This document shows, in pieces, positions 35,134-42,987 of a DNA stretch of 64,000 nt. A program made the position numbers and the translations under genes. Below the pieces are notes generated by a model. That model made no database searches. It was not told the origin of the DNA and worked only from the letters and a program-made list of their open reading frames with translations. The DNA comes from Nocardia asteroides (GTDB lineage: Bacteria; Actinomycetota; Actinomycetes; Mycobacteriales; Mycobacteriaceae): assembly GCA_019930625.1 (NCBI GenBank), contig CP082844.1, forward strand, positions 6,944,001-7,008,000, read 5' to 3'. The stretch's first letter is position 1, and each line of letters starts with the position of its first letter.

Positions 35134-36545
35134 CGGCCCGCTCCGATCGGCTCGACCGCGGCCGGTCTGCGCACGGCCAGAACCACTTGCCTGCCGTAGG
35201 TGAGCAGTTTCTGCCGCACCGGGAACAGACCCTGCGGACGCAGAATCATCATCACCACCAACGCGATACCGAAGTACAGATATTTGAGGTCACCCAGCGA
35301 CTGCGCGCCGCCCTTGCGGAACAGCAGCACGCTGCCGAGCAGCAGCAGCGCCAGCACGCCGGTCGTGACCATGCCGGTGATCACGCCGCGCCGCTGCCAG
35401 GTGCCCAACCGACCGGCCCACAGCCGCCAGAAGACGATCAGCGCGACGAACACCGCCACGTCGATCGCCAGCAGCACGTACCCGGTCGTCTCGTTGCTCA
35501 CCAGGTTCACCGACTGCAACCGCGCGGGCAGATAGGCGATGACGAACGCGCCGAAGATCACTCCGAGCTTGTTGCCCTGACCGCCGATGACCACCGCGCA
35601 CAGGAACAGCATCGAGTTGATGATGTTGAAGCCGGTGGGGTTGATGAACTGCACCTGCCCGGCGTAGATCGCGCCGGACATGCCGCCCACCGCGGCCCCG
35701 ATCATGAACGCCCACAGCTTGAACTTGAACGTCGGCACGCCCATGATCTCGGCCGCGTCCTCATCCTCGCGGATGGCCACCCAGGCGCGGCCGACCCGGC
35801 TGCGCTCCAGGTTGCCGACCATCAGCAGCACGATGACCACCAGCACCATGCCGAACCAGTACCAGTAGGTGCCGTAGCTGGCGCGGTCGAGCAGGTTCGC
35901 GCTGTCGGGGTCGCCGCTGTTGCCGCCGGAGAAGACGCCCTCCGGCTTGCTCTCGGATTCGCCCACGTGCGGGTAGGCCACACCCGACAGGCCGAGGCTG
36001 CCGTTGGTGATCTCGGTGAGGTTCTCCGCGAGGAGCCGGACGATCTCACCGAATCCGAGTGTCACGATCGCCAGGTAGTCGCCGCGCAGACGCAGTGTGG
36101 GTGAACCGAGGATCAGGCCGGAGACCGCGGTCACCGCGACGGCGATCGGCAGACAGGCCAGCCACGCCCACTCCGGATCCAACCAGCCGCCGTCGGTCTG
36201 GTTCCACGGACTGTTCGGGCTGGTGAGCAGTCCGACGGTGTAGGCGCCGACCGCGTAGAAACCGACGTAGCCGAGGTCGAGCAGACCCGCCTGCCCGACC
36301 ACCACGTTGAGGCCGATGGCCAGCAGCGCGTACATCGCCACCTGCGCCATCACCAGGCCGAAGTTGTAGGAGGGCGTGTTCAGCAGTGGCGGAGGAAACA
36401 GCGGCAGCAACGCCAGCAGGATGAGGATCGGGACGCCGACGCCCCACTGCGCGGGCCTGCTCAGACCGTCCCACCAGGTGCGGATCGCATCGCCGAGGCC
36501 GCGGCGCGCGGTGTCCGGCGACGCCGTCTTGGTCGTGTCGGTCAT
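35130..36545 (-). CDS. livM: Branched-chain amino-acid ABC permease LivM
   Basis: A 471-residue permease of the LivM type with about ten membrane helices. Signatures are G-L-N-V-V-V-G-Q-A-G-L-L-D-L-G-Y-V-G-F-Y-A-V-G-A-Y, L-G-F-G-E-I-V-R-L-L and the cytoplasmic coupling loop R-V-G-R-A-W-V-A-I-R-E-D-E-D-A-A. It pairs with LivH to form the channel. A 30-residue polar loop with glycine- and acid-rich sequence follows S-G-V-A-Y-P, longer than in E. coli LivM. It overlaps livH and the ATPase gene by 4 nt each, so the operon is translationally coupled. Confidence 0.95.
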   Translation of the reverse strand: MTDTTKTASPDTARRGLGDAIRTWWDGLSRPAQWGVGVPILILLALLPLFPPPLLNTPSYNFGLVMAQVAMYALLAIGLNVVVGQAGLLDLGYVGFYAVGAYTVGLLTSPNSPWNQTDGGWLDPEWAWLACLPIAVAVTAVSGLILGSPTLRLRGDYLAIVTLGFGEIVRLLAENLTEITNGSLGLSGVAYPHVGESESKPEGVFSGGNSGDPDSANLLDRASYGTYWYWFGMVLVVIVLLMVGNLERSRVGRAWVAIREDEDAAEIMGVPTFKFKLWAFMIGAAVGGMSGAIYAGQVQFINPTGFNIINSMLFLCAVVIGGQGNKLGVIFGAFVIAYLPARLQSVNLVSNETTGYVLLAIDVAVFVALIVFWRLWAGRLGTWQRRGVITGMVTTGVLALLLLGSVLLFRKGGAQSLGDLKYLYFGIALVVMMILRPQGLFPVRQKLLTYGRQVVLAVRRPAAVEPIGAGR

Positions 36546-37579
36546 GCGCGCGCCCTTCCGAGACTCTCGCCGAGGATGCCGGTCGGGCGAACCATCAGCA
36601 CAAGAACCAGCACCACGAACGCGACCACATCACGCCACTCGGTGCCGAACAGGATCTGGCCGTACTGCTCCACCACGCCGAGCAGCAGGCCGCCGAGCAG
36701 CGCGCCCCGCAGATTGCCGATGCCGCCGAGTACCGCGGCGCTGAACGCCTTGATACCGAGGACGAATCCGCCGGAGTAGATGATCCCGTTGGGAATCTTC
36801 AGCGTGAACAGCATCGCCGCCGCGCCCGCGAGCACACCGCCGATGAGGAAGGTCAGCATGATGACCCGCTCGCGTGACACGCCCATCAGCGTCGCGGTGT
36901 CGGGGTCCTGGGCCACCGCGCGGATGCCACGGCCGAATTTGGTCCGGTTGATCAGCACCTCGGTGGCGATCGCCAGCACCACCGCCGCCGACACGATCAG
37001 CAGCATGATGTTGGTGACGTCCGCGCCGCCGAAGCTGAACTGCACGGTGGGCTCGACCAGGCGGATCGGCTGCTGCGCGTTGGTGCCACCGAGATCGGGG
37101 CGGATCTTCGGCAGCACGAAGTGCACCAATTCCTGCAGCACGAACGACATGCCGATCGCCGTGATCAGGAAGGCCAGCGGTTTCGCGCCCCGTTTGCGCA
37201 GGGGTCGGTAGGCCACCCGCTCCAATCCGACAGCCGCGCCACCGGATACCGCCATGCCCACGACCATCGCCAAACCCAGATAGACGACGGTGAGCACCAC
37301 GCCCTGGGTGTACACATCCGCGCTGGCGACGAATCCGAAGATCATCAACCCGATCAATTGCCCGAACAACCCGAGCATGAAGATTTCCGAATGGGCGAAA
37401 TTGATCAGCCGCAATACGCCGTAGACCAAGGTGTAGCCCACCGCGACCAAAGCATAGATGGCGCCGTAGGTCACGCCGTCGACGGTCAGTCGCCAGAAAC
37501 TATCGACCAACCCCTCGTAGTTGAAGTCGATCGAACCGGCCGTGAGTTGTATCCCACCGGCCAATAACGTTTGTTTCAT
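36542..37579 (-). CDS. livH: Branched-chain amino-acid ABC permease LivH
   Basis: A 345-residue LivH-type permease with about eight hydrophobic helices. Typical sequences are A-L-V-A-V-G-Y-T-L-V-Y-G-V-L-R-L-I-N-F-A-H-S and the coupling loop T-K-F-G-R-G-I-R-A-V-A-Q-D-P-D-T-A. It forms the membrane channel with LivM. It is separated from the upstream binding-protein gene by 93 nt that hold a 15-bp hairpin, so its expression is probably lower than that of the binding protein. Confidence 0.95.
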   Translation of the reverse strand: MKQTLLAGGIQLTAGSIDFNYEGLVDSFWRLTVDGVTYGAIYALVAVGYTLVYGVLRLINFAHSEIFMLGLFGQLIGLMIFGFVASADVYTQGVVLTVVYLGLAMVVGMAVSGGAAVGLERVAYRPLRKRGAKPLAFLITAIGMSFVLQELVHFVLPKIRPDLGGTNAQQPIRLVEPTVQFSFGGADVTNIMLLIVSAAVVLAIATEVLINRTKFGRGIRAVAQDPDTATLMGVSRERVIMLTFLIGGVLAGAAAMLFTLKIPNGIIYSGGFVLGIKAFSAAVLGGIGNLRGALLGGLLLGVVEQYGQILFGTEWRDVVAFVVLVLVLMVRPTGILGESLGRARA

Positions 37580-37614
37580 TTATTTCTGCCCTCATCCTTT
37601 CGCCCACCGAACAA

Positions 37615-37654
37615 CGGCACGTATGGGGATCCGGCCGAATCCCCATACGTGCCG
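37615..37654 (-). terminator. Intercistronic hairpin between the binding-protein gene and livH
   Basis: A perfect 15-bp stem (37615-37629 with 37640-37654), 10-nt loop, followed by TTGTT on the minus strand, in the 93-nt gap between the solute-binding gene and livH. It probably acts as a partial terminator or 3' stabiliser. Confidence 0.8.
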
Positions 37655-37672
37655 TGCGCCCGGAATCCGGAG

Positions 37673-38914
37673 CTACTTGACCTCGTACACCCAGATCAGC
37701 GCGTTCGACAGCTCACCGTTGGGATCCCACTTGTACTGACGCGCGAGGCCGGCACCGTCGTACGTCCGTACATGGTCGAGCAGATCCGGGCGGGTCACCT
37801 TGCCGCCGTCGATGCCCTTGGCCAGGATCGTGGTGAGGTCGTACGCCTCGACCGAGTAGACACCGGGCGCCTGACCGTTGAGCGCCTCGTAGTCCTTGGC
37901 GAACTGCTCCGGGGCGGGACCGCACGGGCACGACAGCTTCGCGCCCTTGGCGGCGCTGCCCGCCTGGGTGACGAACTGCGGGTCGTTGGTGCCGTCGGCG
38001 GAGACGAAGACCGCGTTCACGCCACCGGACTTCAACTGCTGGGCCAGCGGCGCGCCCTCGGAGTAGTAGCCGGAGTAGAAGATGGCGTCCGGATTCGCGG
38101 CCGCCACCTTGGTGACCGTCGCGGAGAAGTCCTTGTCGCCCTTCTTGATGCTGGCCGCGCACGCCGGGTCCGCGGCGGCGCCGAGACCGTCGGTGATCGA
38201 CTTCGCCAGACCCGTGCCGTAGTCGGTGTTGTCCTGGATGACGCAGACCTTCTTGTAGCCCGCGGTGTTGACCAGGTACTTCGCAACCGACGGGCCCTGC
38301 ACGTCGTCGTTGGCCAGACCGCGGAAGAAGGTGGTCCAGCCGTTCTGGGTCAGCGTCGCGTTGGTCGCCGAAGAGGTGACCGAGACCAGCCCGGCGTCGC
38401 TGAGGATTTTGCCGGTCGCCTTCGTCTCCCCGGAGAACGCGGGACCGACCAGGCCGATGATCGACCGATCGTTGACGATCTGCGGGATCACCTGGGTGGC
38501 CTTCTGGGGGTCACCCTCGGTGTCGAACTGCTTGAGCTCGATCTTGCAACCGGGGTTGGCCTTGTTGTGCTTGTCGAGCGCGAGCTTGACGCCGTTGACG
38601 ATGTTGATGCCCAGCGCGGCGTCCGGACCGGTCAGCGCGCCCGCCATCGCGATGGCCGTGCCCGGCGCGCAGGTCGCCTTGCCGTCGCCCGCGGGATCGG
38701 CCGCCGCGGACGCGTCCGCCTTCGGCACCTCCTTGCCCTGCTGGTCGACCTGCAAGACCGGCTGGATGGACAAGCCGCCCGCGCCGTTGGTGCCCGAGGA
38801 ATCCGAACCGCTGCTGGTGGATTTGTCGCTACAACCGGTCAGCACCAGCGCGGCGGCGGCGCCGACGGCCAGGACACCGAGCGTCGAGCGACTGCGCCAT
38901 GTCGAACTAAGCAC
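37673..38914 (-). CDS. Branched-chain amino-acid ABC substrate-binding lipoprotein
   Basis: A 413-residue Leu/Ile/Val-binding-type periplasmic receptor (Peripla_BP_6). The signal peptide ends in L-T-G-C (Cys28), so the protein is lipid-anchored, followed by a Ser/Gly-rich spacer. The body contains I-A-M-A-G-A-L-T-G-P-D-A-A-L-G, I-I-G-L-V-G-P-A-F-S-G-E-T and S-V-E-A-Y-D-L-T-T-I. It is first gene of the operon with livH, livM and the fused ATPase. The ligand could be branched-chain amino acids or a related amide; sequence alone does not decide. Confidence 0.93.
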   Translation of the reverse strand: MLSSTWRSRSTLGVLAVGAAAALVLTGCSDKSTSSGSDSSGTNGAGGLSIQPVLQVDQQGKEVPKADASAAADPAGDGKATCAPGTAIAMAGALTGPDAALGINIVNGVKLALDKHNKANPGCKIELKQFDTEGDPQKATQVIPQIVNDRSIIGLVGPAFSGETKATGKILSDAGLVSVTSSATNATLTQNGWTTFFRGLANDDVQGPSVAKYLVNTAGYKKVCVIQDNTDYGTGLAKSITDGLGAAADPACAASIKKGDKDFSATVTKVAAANPDAIFYSGYYSEGAPLAQQLKSGGVNAVFVSADGTNDPQFVTQAGSAAKGAKLSCPCGPAPEQFAKDYEALNGQAPGVYSVEAYDLTTILAKGIDGGKVTRPDLLDHVRTYDGAGLARQYKWDPNGELSNALIWVYEVK

Positions 38915-39096
38915 GTTTCACCTCATCTAAGTTCTGTGCTCCCCCGGGTTCACCGAGGAGGCCGACCATGTCAGCCCGGTCAGAACATAGCGTCGGTACG
39001 TTAGTTCCGCATCACATTCGGATCATGCGCGCGACATCGTTTCGAATTCTTGTTCACGATCACGTTTCGTCTGCGTAAATTTTCGCGCGGGCCCCG

Positions 39097-39714
39097 TCAC
39101 TTCGGCGTCAGGTTCTCCAACACGACCTCCGCGACCGCCTTCATCGTCGTGCGACGATCCATTGCGGTGCGTTGAATCCACTTGAACGCCTGCGGCTCCG
39201 AAAGGCCCTGCGTCTGCATCAGAACACCCTTGGCGCGCTCGACCAGCTTGCGCGTCTCCAGCCGGTCGGCCAGATTCGCGACCTCGCTCTCCAGCGCGGT
39301 GATCTCGTGGAAACGGCTGGCCGCCAATTCGATGGCGGGCACCAGATCCGATTTCGTGAACGGCTTCACCAGGTAGGCCATCGCCCCCGCGTCACGCGCC
39401 CGCTCCACCAGATCGCGCTGGCTGAACGCGGTCAGGATAACCACGGGTGCAACACGTTTCGAGGCGATCTCGGCCGCCGCGTCGATCCCGTCGCGGCGCG
39501 GCATCTTCACGTCCATGATCACCAGATCCGGCCGGTGCTCGACCGCGAGATCCACTGCCTGCTGGCCGTCACCCGCCTCACCCACCACCTGATAGCCCTC
39601 TTCGGTCAGCATCTCGACCAGATCCATGCGAATGAGCGCTTCGTCTTCGGCGACGACGACCCGCTTCGCCCCGGCGTCCCGCTTGGTGCCGGCGCCCCCA
39701 GCTGCTGTGCTCAT
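39097..39714 (-). CDS. pdtaR: ANTAR-domain response regulator (Rv1626/PdtaR orthologue)
   Basis: A 205-residue two-domain regulator: receiver domain at about 18-135 with the acidic pair Asp24/Glu25 area, phospho-acceptor Asp68 (I-M-D-V-K-M-P) and L-T-A-F-S plus Lys in V-K-P-F, then an ANTAR RNA-binding domain at about 145-203 (L-V-E-R-A-K-G-V-L-M-Q, A-F-K-W-I-Q-R-T-A-M). ANTAR proteins bind paired hexaloop hairpins in mRNA and antiterminate. The ATG at 39714 gives the mycobacterial-type N-terminus. The PdtaS kinase is not next to it, as in M. tuberculosis. Confidence 0.95.
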   Translation of the reverse strand: MSTAAGGAGTKRDAGAKRVVVAEDEALIRMDLVEMLTEEGYQVVGEAGDGQQAVDLAVEHRPDLVIMDVKMPRRDGIDAAAEIASKRVAPVVILTAFSQRDLVERARDAGAMAYLVKPFTKSDLVPAIELAASRFHEITALESEVANLADRLETRKLVERAKGVLMQTQGLSEPQAFKWIQRTAMDRRTTMKAVAEVVLENLTPK

Positions 39715-39937
39715 AGGTAGACCCCTCTGGTTCCGATGCCCTGTCCCGACCGAACCGAAAGAAAGCCGGGATCGCACGGGGCGACCTTCGGCCTCATCGG
39801 GGCTGTCGAGTGATGTAAAGAGTACCTTTCACTTCGGCATAGAACGCATATACCCTGCGCAAACCGTGTGGTCGCGCCGCAGAGACCAACCCATTCGCGT
39901 TCCAGCCACCTGACCCGCTATAGTTGCCACCCGGTGC

Positions 39938-40021
39938 GCCGGGTTGGCGGAACTGGCAGACGCGACGGTCTCAAAAACCGTTGTCCGAAAGGACGTGTGG
40001 GTTCGAGTCCCACACTCGGCA
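39938..40021 (+). tRNA. tRNA-Leu (anticodon CAA)
   Basis: An 84-nt class II tRNA. The acceptor stem GCCGGGT pairs with ACTCGGC (40014-40020) with one G-U, and A40021 is the discriminator. The anticodon arm ACGGT-CTCAAAA-ACCGT shows anticodon CAA. A variable arm (TGTCC-GAAA-GGACG) precedes the T arm with GGTTCGAGTCC. CCA is not encoded. Confidence 0.96.
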
Positions 40022-40048
40022 CTCGCTTCTGGGCGTCCCCTGCTCGCG

Positions 40049-40228
40049 GAGAGCGCTTGCGGGGGGCGCTCGTCATTTCTTCTGGGGGTGCAACCCCCAG
40101 GCCCCGCTCGGCGGGGCTTCGCCCCCGAACCCCTGAGGTGTGTGGTTGCGTTGCGGGGAGAGCGCTTACGTGGGGCGCTCATCGCTTCTTCTGTGGGCAA
40201 CCGTGAGGACCCCTCGGAGGGGCTTCGC
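40049..40228. repeat. Two degenerate tandem copies of an intergenic repeat
   Basis: Two related units of about 70 nt begin with GAGAGCGCTT (40049 and 40158) and share GGGGCGCTC, a CTTCTTCTG-like tract and an ending GGGGCTTCGC. Unit 1 contains two hairpins, TGGGGGT-gca-ACCCCCA (40083-40099) and GCCCCG-N5-CGGGGC (40101-40117). They lie directly behind the tRNA. They look like a dispersed non-coding element; whether they recur elsewhere in the genome cannot be seen here. Confidence 0.65.
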
Positions 40229-40813
40229 GGCGTTGGCAGGGGAACGTGGCGTTTGGTAGTTGAGGCGCTGCCTCTGCCTCTCTGGTGTAGTCCCCCCGGC
40301 TTCGGAGCGGAAGCCCACCTTCAGTGCCGACTGATGGGGGGCGCCGGTTGGGAATGGTGGCGTTCGGGATGAGCACTCGCGAAGTGTCCCGTCTTCCCCT
40401 TCTGTGCTGGCGGATGGTGCTCGTGGCCGGTCGAGAGGTGATGTCGGGGTATGAGGGGTGGGTTACCCGTGACGGCATCGCTGACATGGTCTCGGCGGTC
40501 GGCGTGTACGGTTCGCGTCCGGCGTCGCCTCGCGGTCACCGGCTCTGCACCGCGATCGCATCCAGGGCAGAGCCGGCGAGGGTCCAGCCCCGCGTTCGCG
40601 AATCCCCTTACCGAAGCGGCGAATACGAGGCGGGTGCGCATCGCCGTCATATTACGAAGCAATCACAAGGCAGCGTTTGAATGCGTGCGGTCAGGGGTAA
40701 AGGCTTGAGGGGAGTCGAACCGTTGCACCTCCCGCAGTGACGTACGTCGCAGGCGGGGAGGCAAAAGCGGTGTGCTTCGTGTACGGCGCGCTACGAGCAG
40801 ATGAATATGTTGT
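40229..40813. other. Gene-less interval behind the tRNA-Leu repeat
   Basis: No convincing coding sequence, with composition lower in GC3 bias and short open frames on both strands lacking ribosome-binding sites or homology. It may hold promoter signals for the phosphatase gene. No integrase or IS remnant and no second copy of the tRNA 3' end was found, so an integrated element is not supported. Confidence 0.5.
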
Positions 40814-40827
40814 TCCCACATGTGGGA
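40814..40827. promoter_or_regulatory. Perfect 14-bp palindrome upstream of the phosphatase gene
   Basis: TCCCACATGTGGGA is a perfect 14-bp palindrome 51 nt upstream of the phosphatase start codon, in an AT-richer stretch. It is suited to a homodimeric repressor, but which one is unknown. Confidence 0.4.
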
Positions 40828-40878
40828 CTAACGACTCGAGCCCTTCTGGTAGCCTTCGCGCCGTTTATCGTGGTCTGT

Positions 40879-41499
40879 ATGCACGTCTTGTTCGTCTGCA
40901 ACGGCAACGTTTGTCGTTCGGTGATCGCCGAGCGGCTCACGCGCGCCCTCGCGGTCGAATACGACCTTCCCTACCTCACCGCCGAGAGCGCGGGAACGCG
41001 TGCGCTCGTGGGATTTCCGGTCGAGCCGCTGGCCGCGCAAACCATCGCCGGGCTCGGCGCCGATCCCGGCAGCTTCCGGGCACGGCGCCTGAAGCCCGAG
41101 ATGATCGACAAGGCCGACCTGGTGCTCACGATGACCGAGCAGATCCGCGACCAAGTCGTCGACATGGCGTTCGGCGCCGGGTCACGCACCTTCACCCTGC
41201 TGGAAGCCCACCGGATCGCCCGCGTCACCGGCGCGCGCACGGTCGCAGAATTGCACCGGGCACGCAACGACCTGTCGCTGGTCGGCCGAGAGAACATCGC
41301 CGACCCAGTCGGGCTGTCCGCTCAGGCGTTCTGCGAGGTCGGCGACCGTATCGCCGAGGCGCTCGTGCCGCTGCTGCTGGCGCTCGCCCCGCACGAACAG
41401 CCGCGCTGGCCGCACGACGAACGCCGTGGACTGGTGATCCGCCCCGGCGGCGCGCCCGCACCGCTGGCGACCTTCCTCGCCGCCCAACGCACCCAGTGA
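40879..41499 (+). CDS. Low-molecular-weight protein-tyrosine-phosphatase-like protein
   Basis: A 206-residue LMW-PTP/arsenate-reductase-fold protein. The phosphate loop is C7-N-G-N-V-C-R13-S, matching C-x5-R, and the general acid lies in I-A-D-P-V-G. The chain is longer than the usual 150-165 residues because of a C-terminal extension rich in Arg, Pro and Ala. It may dephosphorylate tyrosine residues or belong to Wzb-like phosphatases; no kinase or capsule gene is adjacent. The ATG at 40879 puts the P-loop strand at the N-terminus. The palindrome at 40814 precedes it. Confidence 0.85.
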   Translation: MHVLFVCNGNVCRSVIAERLTRALAVEYDLPYLTAESAGTRALVGFPVEPLAAQTIAGLGADPGSFRARRLKPEMIDKADLVLTMTEQIRDQVVDMAFGAGSRTFTLLEAHRIARVTGARTVAELHRARNDLSLVGRENIADPVGLSAQAFCEVGDRIAEALVPLLLALAPHEQPRWPHDERRGLVIRPGGAPAPLATFLAAQRTQ

Positions 41500-41650
41500 T
41501 CACCGGAGCCGACCGCGCGCGGTAGGGCGGGGATCGCCGCGTATCAACCTGTTATCACCCGGCTGTGTCCTTTTCCGCACCGAACGCATTAAACTCCCGC
41601 CGGACAACACTCTCCGCCGTTGCTGGTTCGACACAGGACAGGAAGAAGAC

Positions 41651-42076
41651 ATGCCGAAACGCATTTCGGATGTTTCGCTCCATGTTTATGTGACACCGGA
41701 AACCCTCGAACGCGTCGTCGACACCGTGCGTGCGGTGGTCGACGACCACCTCACCGACCGTGACGTGTTCGCCTGGCGTTTCACCTTGCCGGTCGACATC
41801 GATGACCCCGCCCACACGGCGCTCGCAGGCCGCTGCCCCGCGGCTGTGCCCGGCGCACTCGTGGACGACCGCGGCACCTACGAGATCGCGCTCAGCTTGG
41901 TCGGCGCACCCGACCAGCTGACCGGCGACCACATGGCCGCGCTGGAACGGCAATTGCTGCATGCGATCTCGGGGCTCGCGCGAACCGAGCCGGGAGACGA
42001 GATCCCGGTCTCGATCCGCGCATCGCAGCGCACCGACGTCGATCTCGACATCGATCGCGACCTCGAACTGCTGTAA
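41651..42076 (+). CDS. Hypothetical protein, acidic
   Basis: A 141-residue acidic cytoplasmic protein without a family I recognise. It has an alternating strand/helix pattern: S-L-H-V-Y-V-T-P-E-T-L-E-R-V, then F-A-W-R-F-T-L-P-V-D, and an Asp-rich end D-V-D-L-D-I-D-R-D-L-E-L-L. AGGAAGAAG precedes the ATG. Its stop codon lies 2 nt from the convergent tesB stop. It is likely a conserved Nocardia hypothetical. Confidence 0.7.
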   Translation: MPKRISDVSLHVYVTPETLERVVDTVRAVVDDHLTDRDVFAWRFTLPVDIDDPAHTALAGRCPAAVPGALVDDRGTYEIALSLVGAPDQLTGDHMAALERQLLHAISGLARTEPGDEIPVSIRASQRTDVDLDIDRDLELL

Positions 42077-42078
42077 CC

Positions 42079-42987
42079 CTAACGCCGCGAGGGGAAGTGG
42101 CGGATGAGTCCCTCTTGCACCGTGGTGGCGAGCAGATCGCCGCTGCGGGAGTAGAAGCGCCCGGTCGCCAGCCCACGGGATCCCGCGGCCACCGGTGACT
42201 CGGTGCAGTACAGTGCCCACTCGTCGAAACGGAACGGGCGGTGGAACCAGATCGAGTGGTTGACCGTGGCCGCGATGATGCGGTCCAGACCCCACGACAG
42301 CCCGTGGGTGGTGATGATCGAGTCCAGCACCGTGGTGTCGGACGAATAACCCAGCGTCGCCACGTGGATCAGCGGATCGTCGGGCAGCTTGCCGTCCGCG
42401 CGCATCCACACGCGGTTGTGGTTGAGCCGCTCCCCGGTGCCCTTCAGGATCCACGCCGGGTCGTTGGTGTAGCGCATGTCGATCGGATGCGGCGCCTTGA
42501 CGAACATCTCCAGCTTGTCCTCCAAGCCTTCGAAGCTCTCCTCCACCCGCGGCAGCGTCTCCGGGTCCGGTACCTCCGGCTGGGCGTGCGCGTGCTCGAG
42601 TCCCGTGCCCCAATCCTGGAACGCGGCGAGCATGACGAACAGCTCCTGGCCGTCCTGGCTGGCGGTGACCGTGCGATTGGCGAAGGCGCGGCCGTCGCGA
42701 TGGCGGTCCACCCGGTACTCGATCGGCTTCTTCACGTCGCCGCCGCGCACGAAATGCGCGTTGACGGCGTGCACCGGGCGGTCACCGACCGTGCGGCCCG
42801 CCGCAATGATCGCCTGCGAGACGAGCTGACCGCCGAAGGTCCGGCTCCACACCTTCTCCGGGTGCTGGCCGACGAACACGTCCTCGTCCATCTGTTCGAG
42901 ATCGAGCAGACCCAGCAGCACATCCAGGTCGGAGCGCGGCGCGTGCGGGTCCGCGATGTCGACGGGGCTGCTCAGGGAAGCACTCAC
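42079..42987 (-). CDS. tesB: Acyl-CoA thioesterase II
   Basis: A 302-residue double-hotdog thioesterase. Key parts are R-T-F-G-G-Q-L-V-S-Q-A-I-I-A-A, V-H-A-V-N-A-H-F-V-R-G-G, S-I-W-F-H-R-P-F-R-F-D-E-W and S-R-G-L-A-T-G-R-F-Y-S-R-S-G-D-L. It hydrolyses acyl-CoA to free acid plus CoA in the cytoplasm. It matches mycobacterial TesB1, also next to pyk. The GTG start shares one nucleotide with the pyk stop (TAGTG), so the genes are translationally coupled. Confidence 0.94.
   Translation of the reverse strand: MSASLSSPVDIADPHAPRSDLDVLLGLLDLEQMDEDVFVGQHPEKVWSRTFGGQLVSQAIIAAGRTVGDRPVHAVNAHFVRGGDVKKPIEYRVDRHRDGRAFANRTVTASQDGQELFVMLAAFQDWGTGLEHAHAQPEVPDPETLPRVEESFEGLEDKLEMFVKAPHPIDMRYTNDPAWILKGTGERLNHNRVWMRADGKLPDDPLIHVATLGYSSDTTVLDSIITTHGLSWGLDRIIAATVNHSIWFHRPFRFDEWALYCTESPVAAGSRGLATGRFYSRSGDLLATTVQEGLIRHFPSRR

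Noticed and set aside
40324-40680. A 118-codon plus-strand frame in the gene-less interval
   Set aside because: No ribosome-binding site, no family resemblance, amino-acid composition dominated by Arg/Gly/Ser.
40708-40740. A tRNA-like GGTTCGACTCCCC on the minus strand
   Set aside because: The flanking bases do not form a T stem and no acceptor or anticodon arm can be drawn; a chance match or at most a remnant.
40229-40813. Possible integrated element next to tRNA-Leu
   Set aside because: No integrase, transposase or duplicated tRNA 3' end on the right side; only non-coding sequence and repeats.
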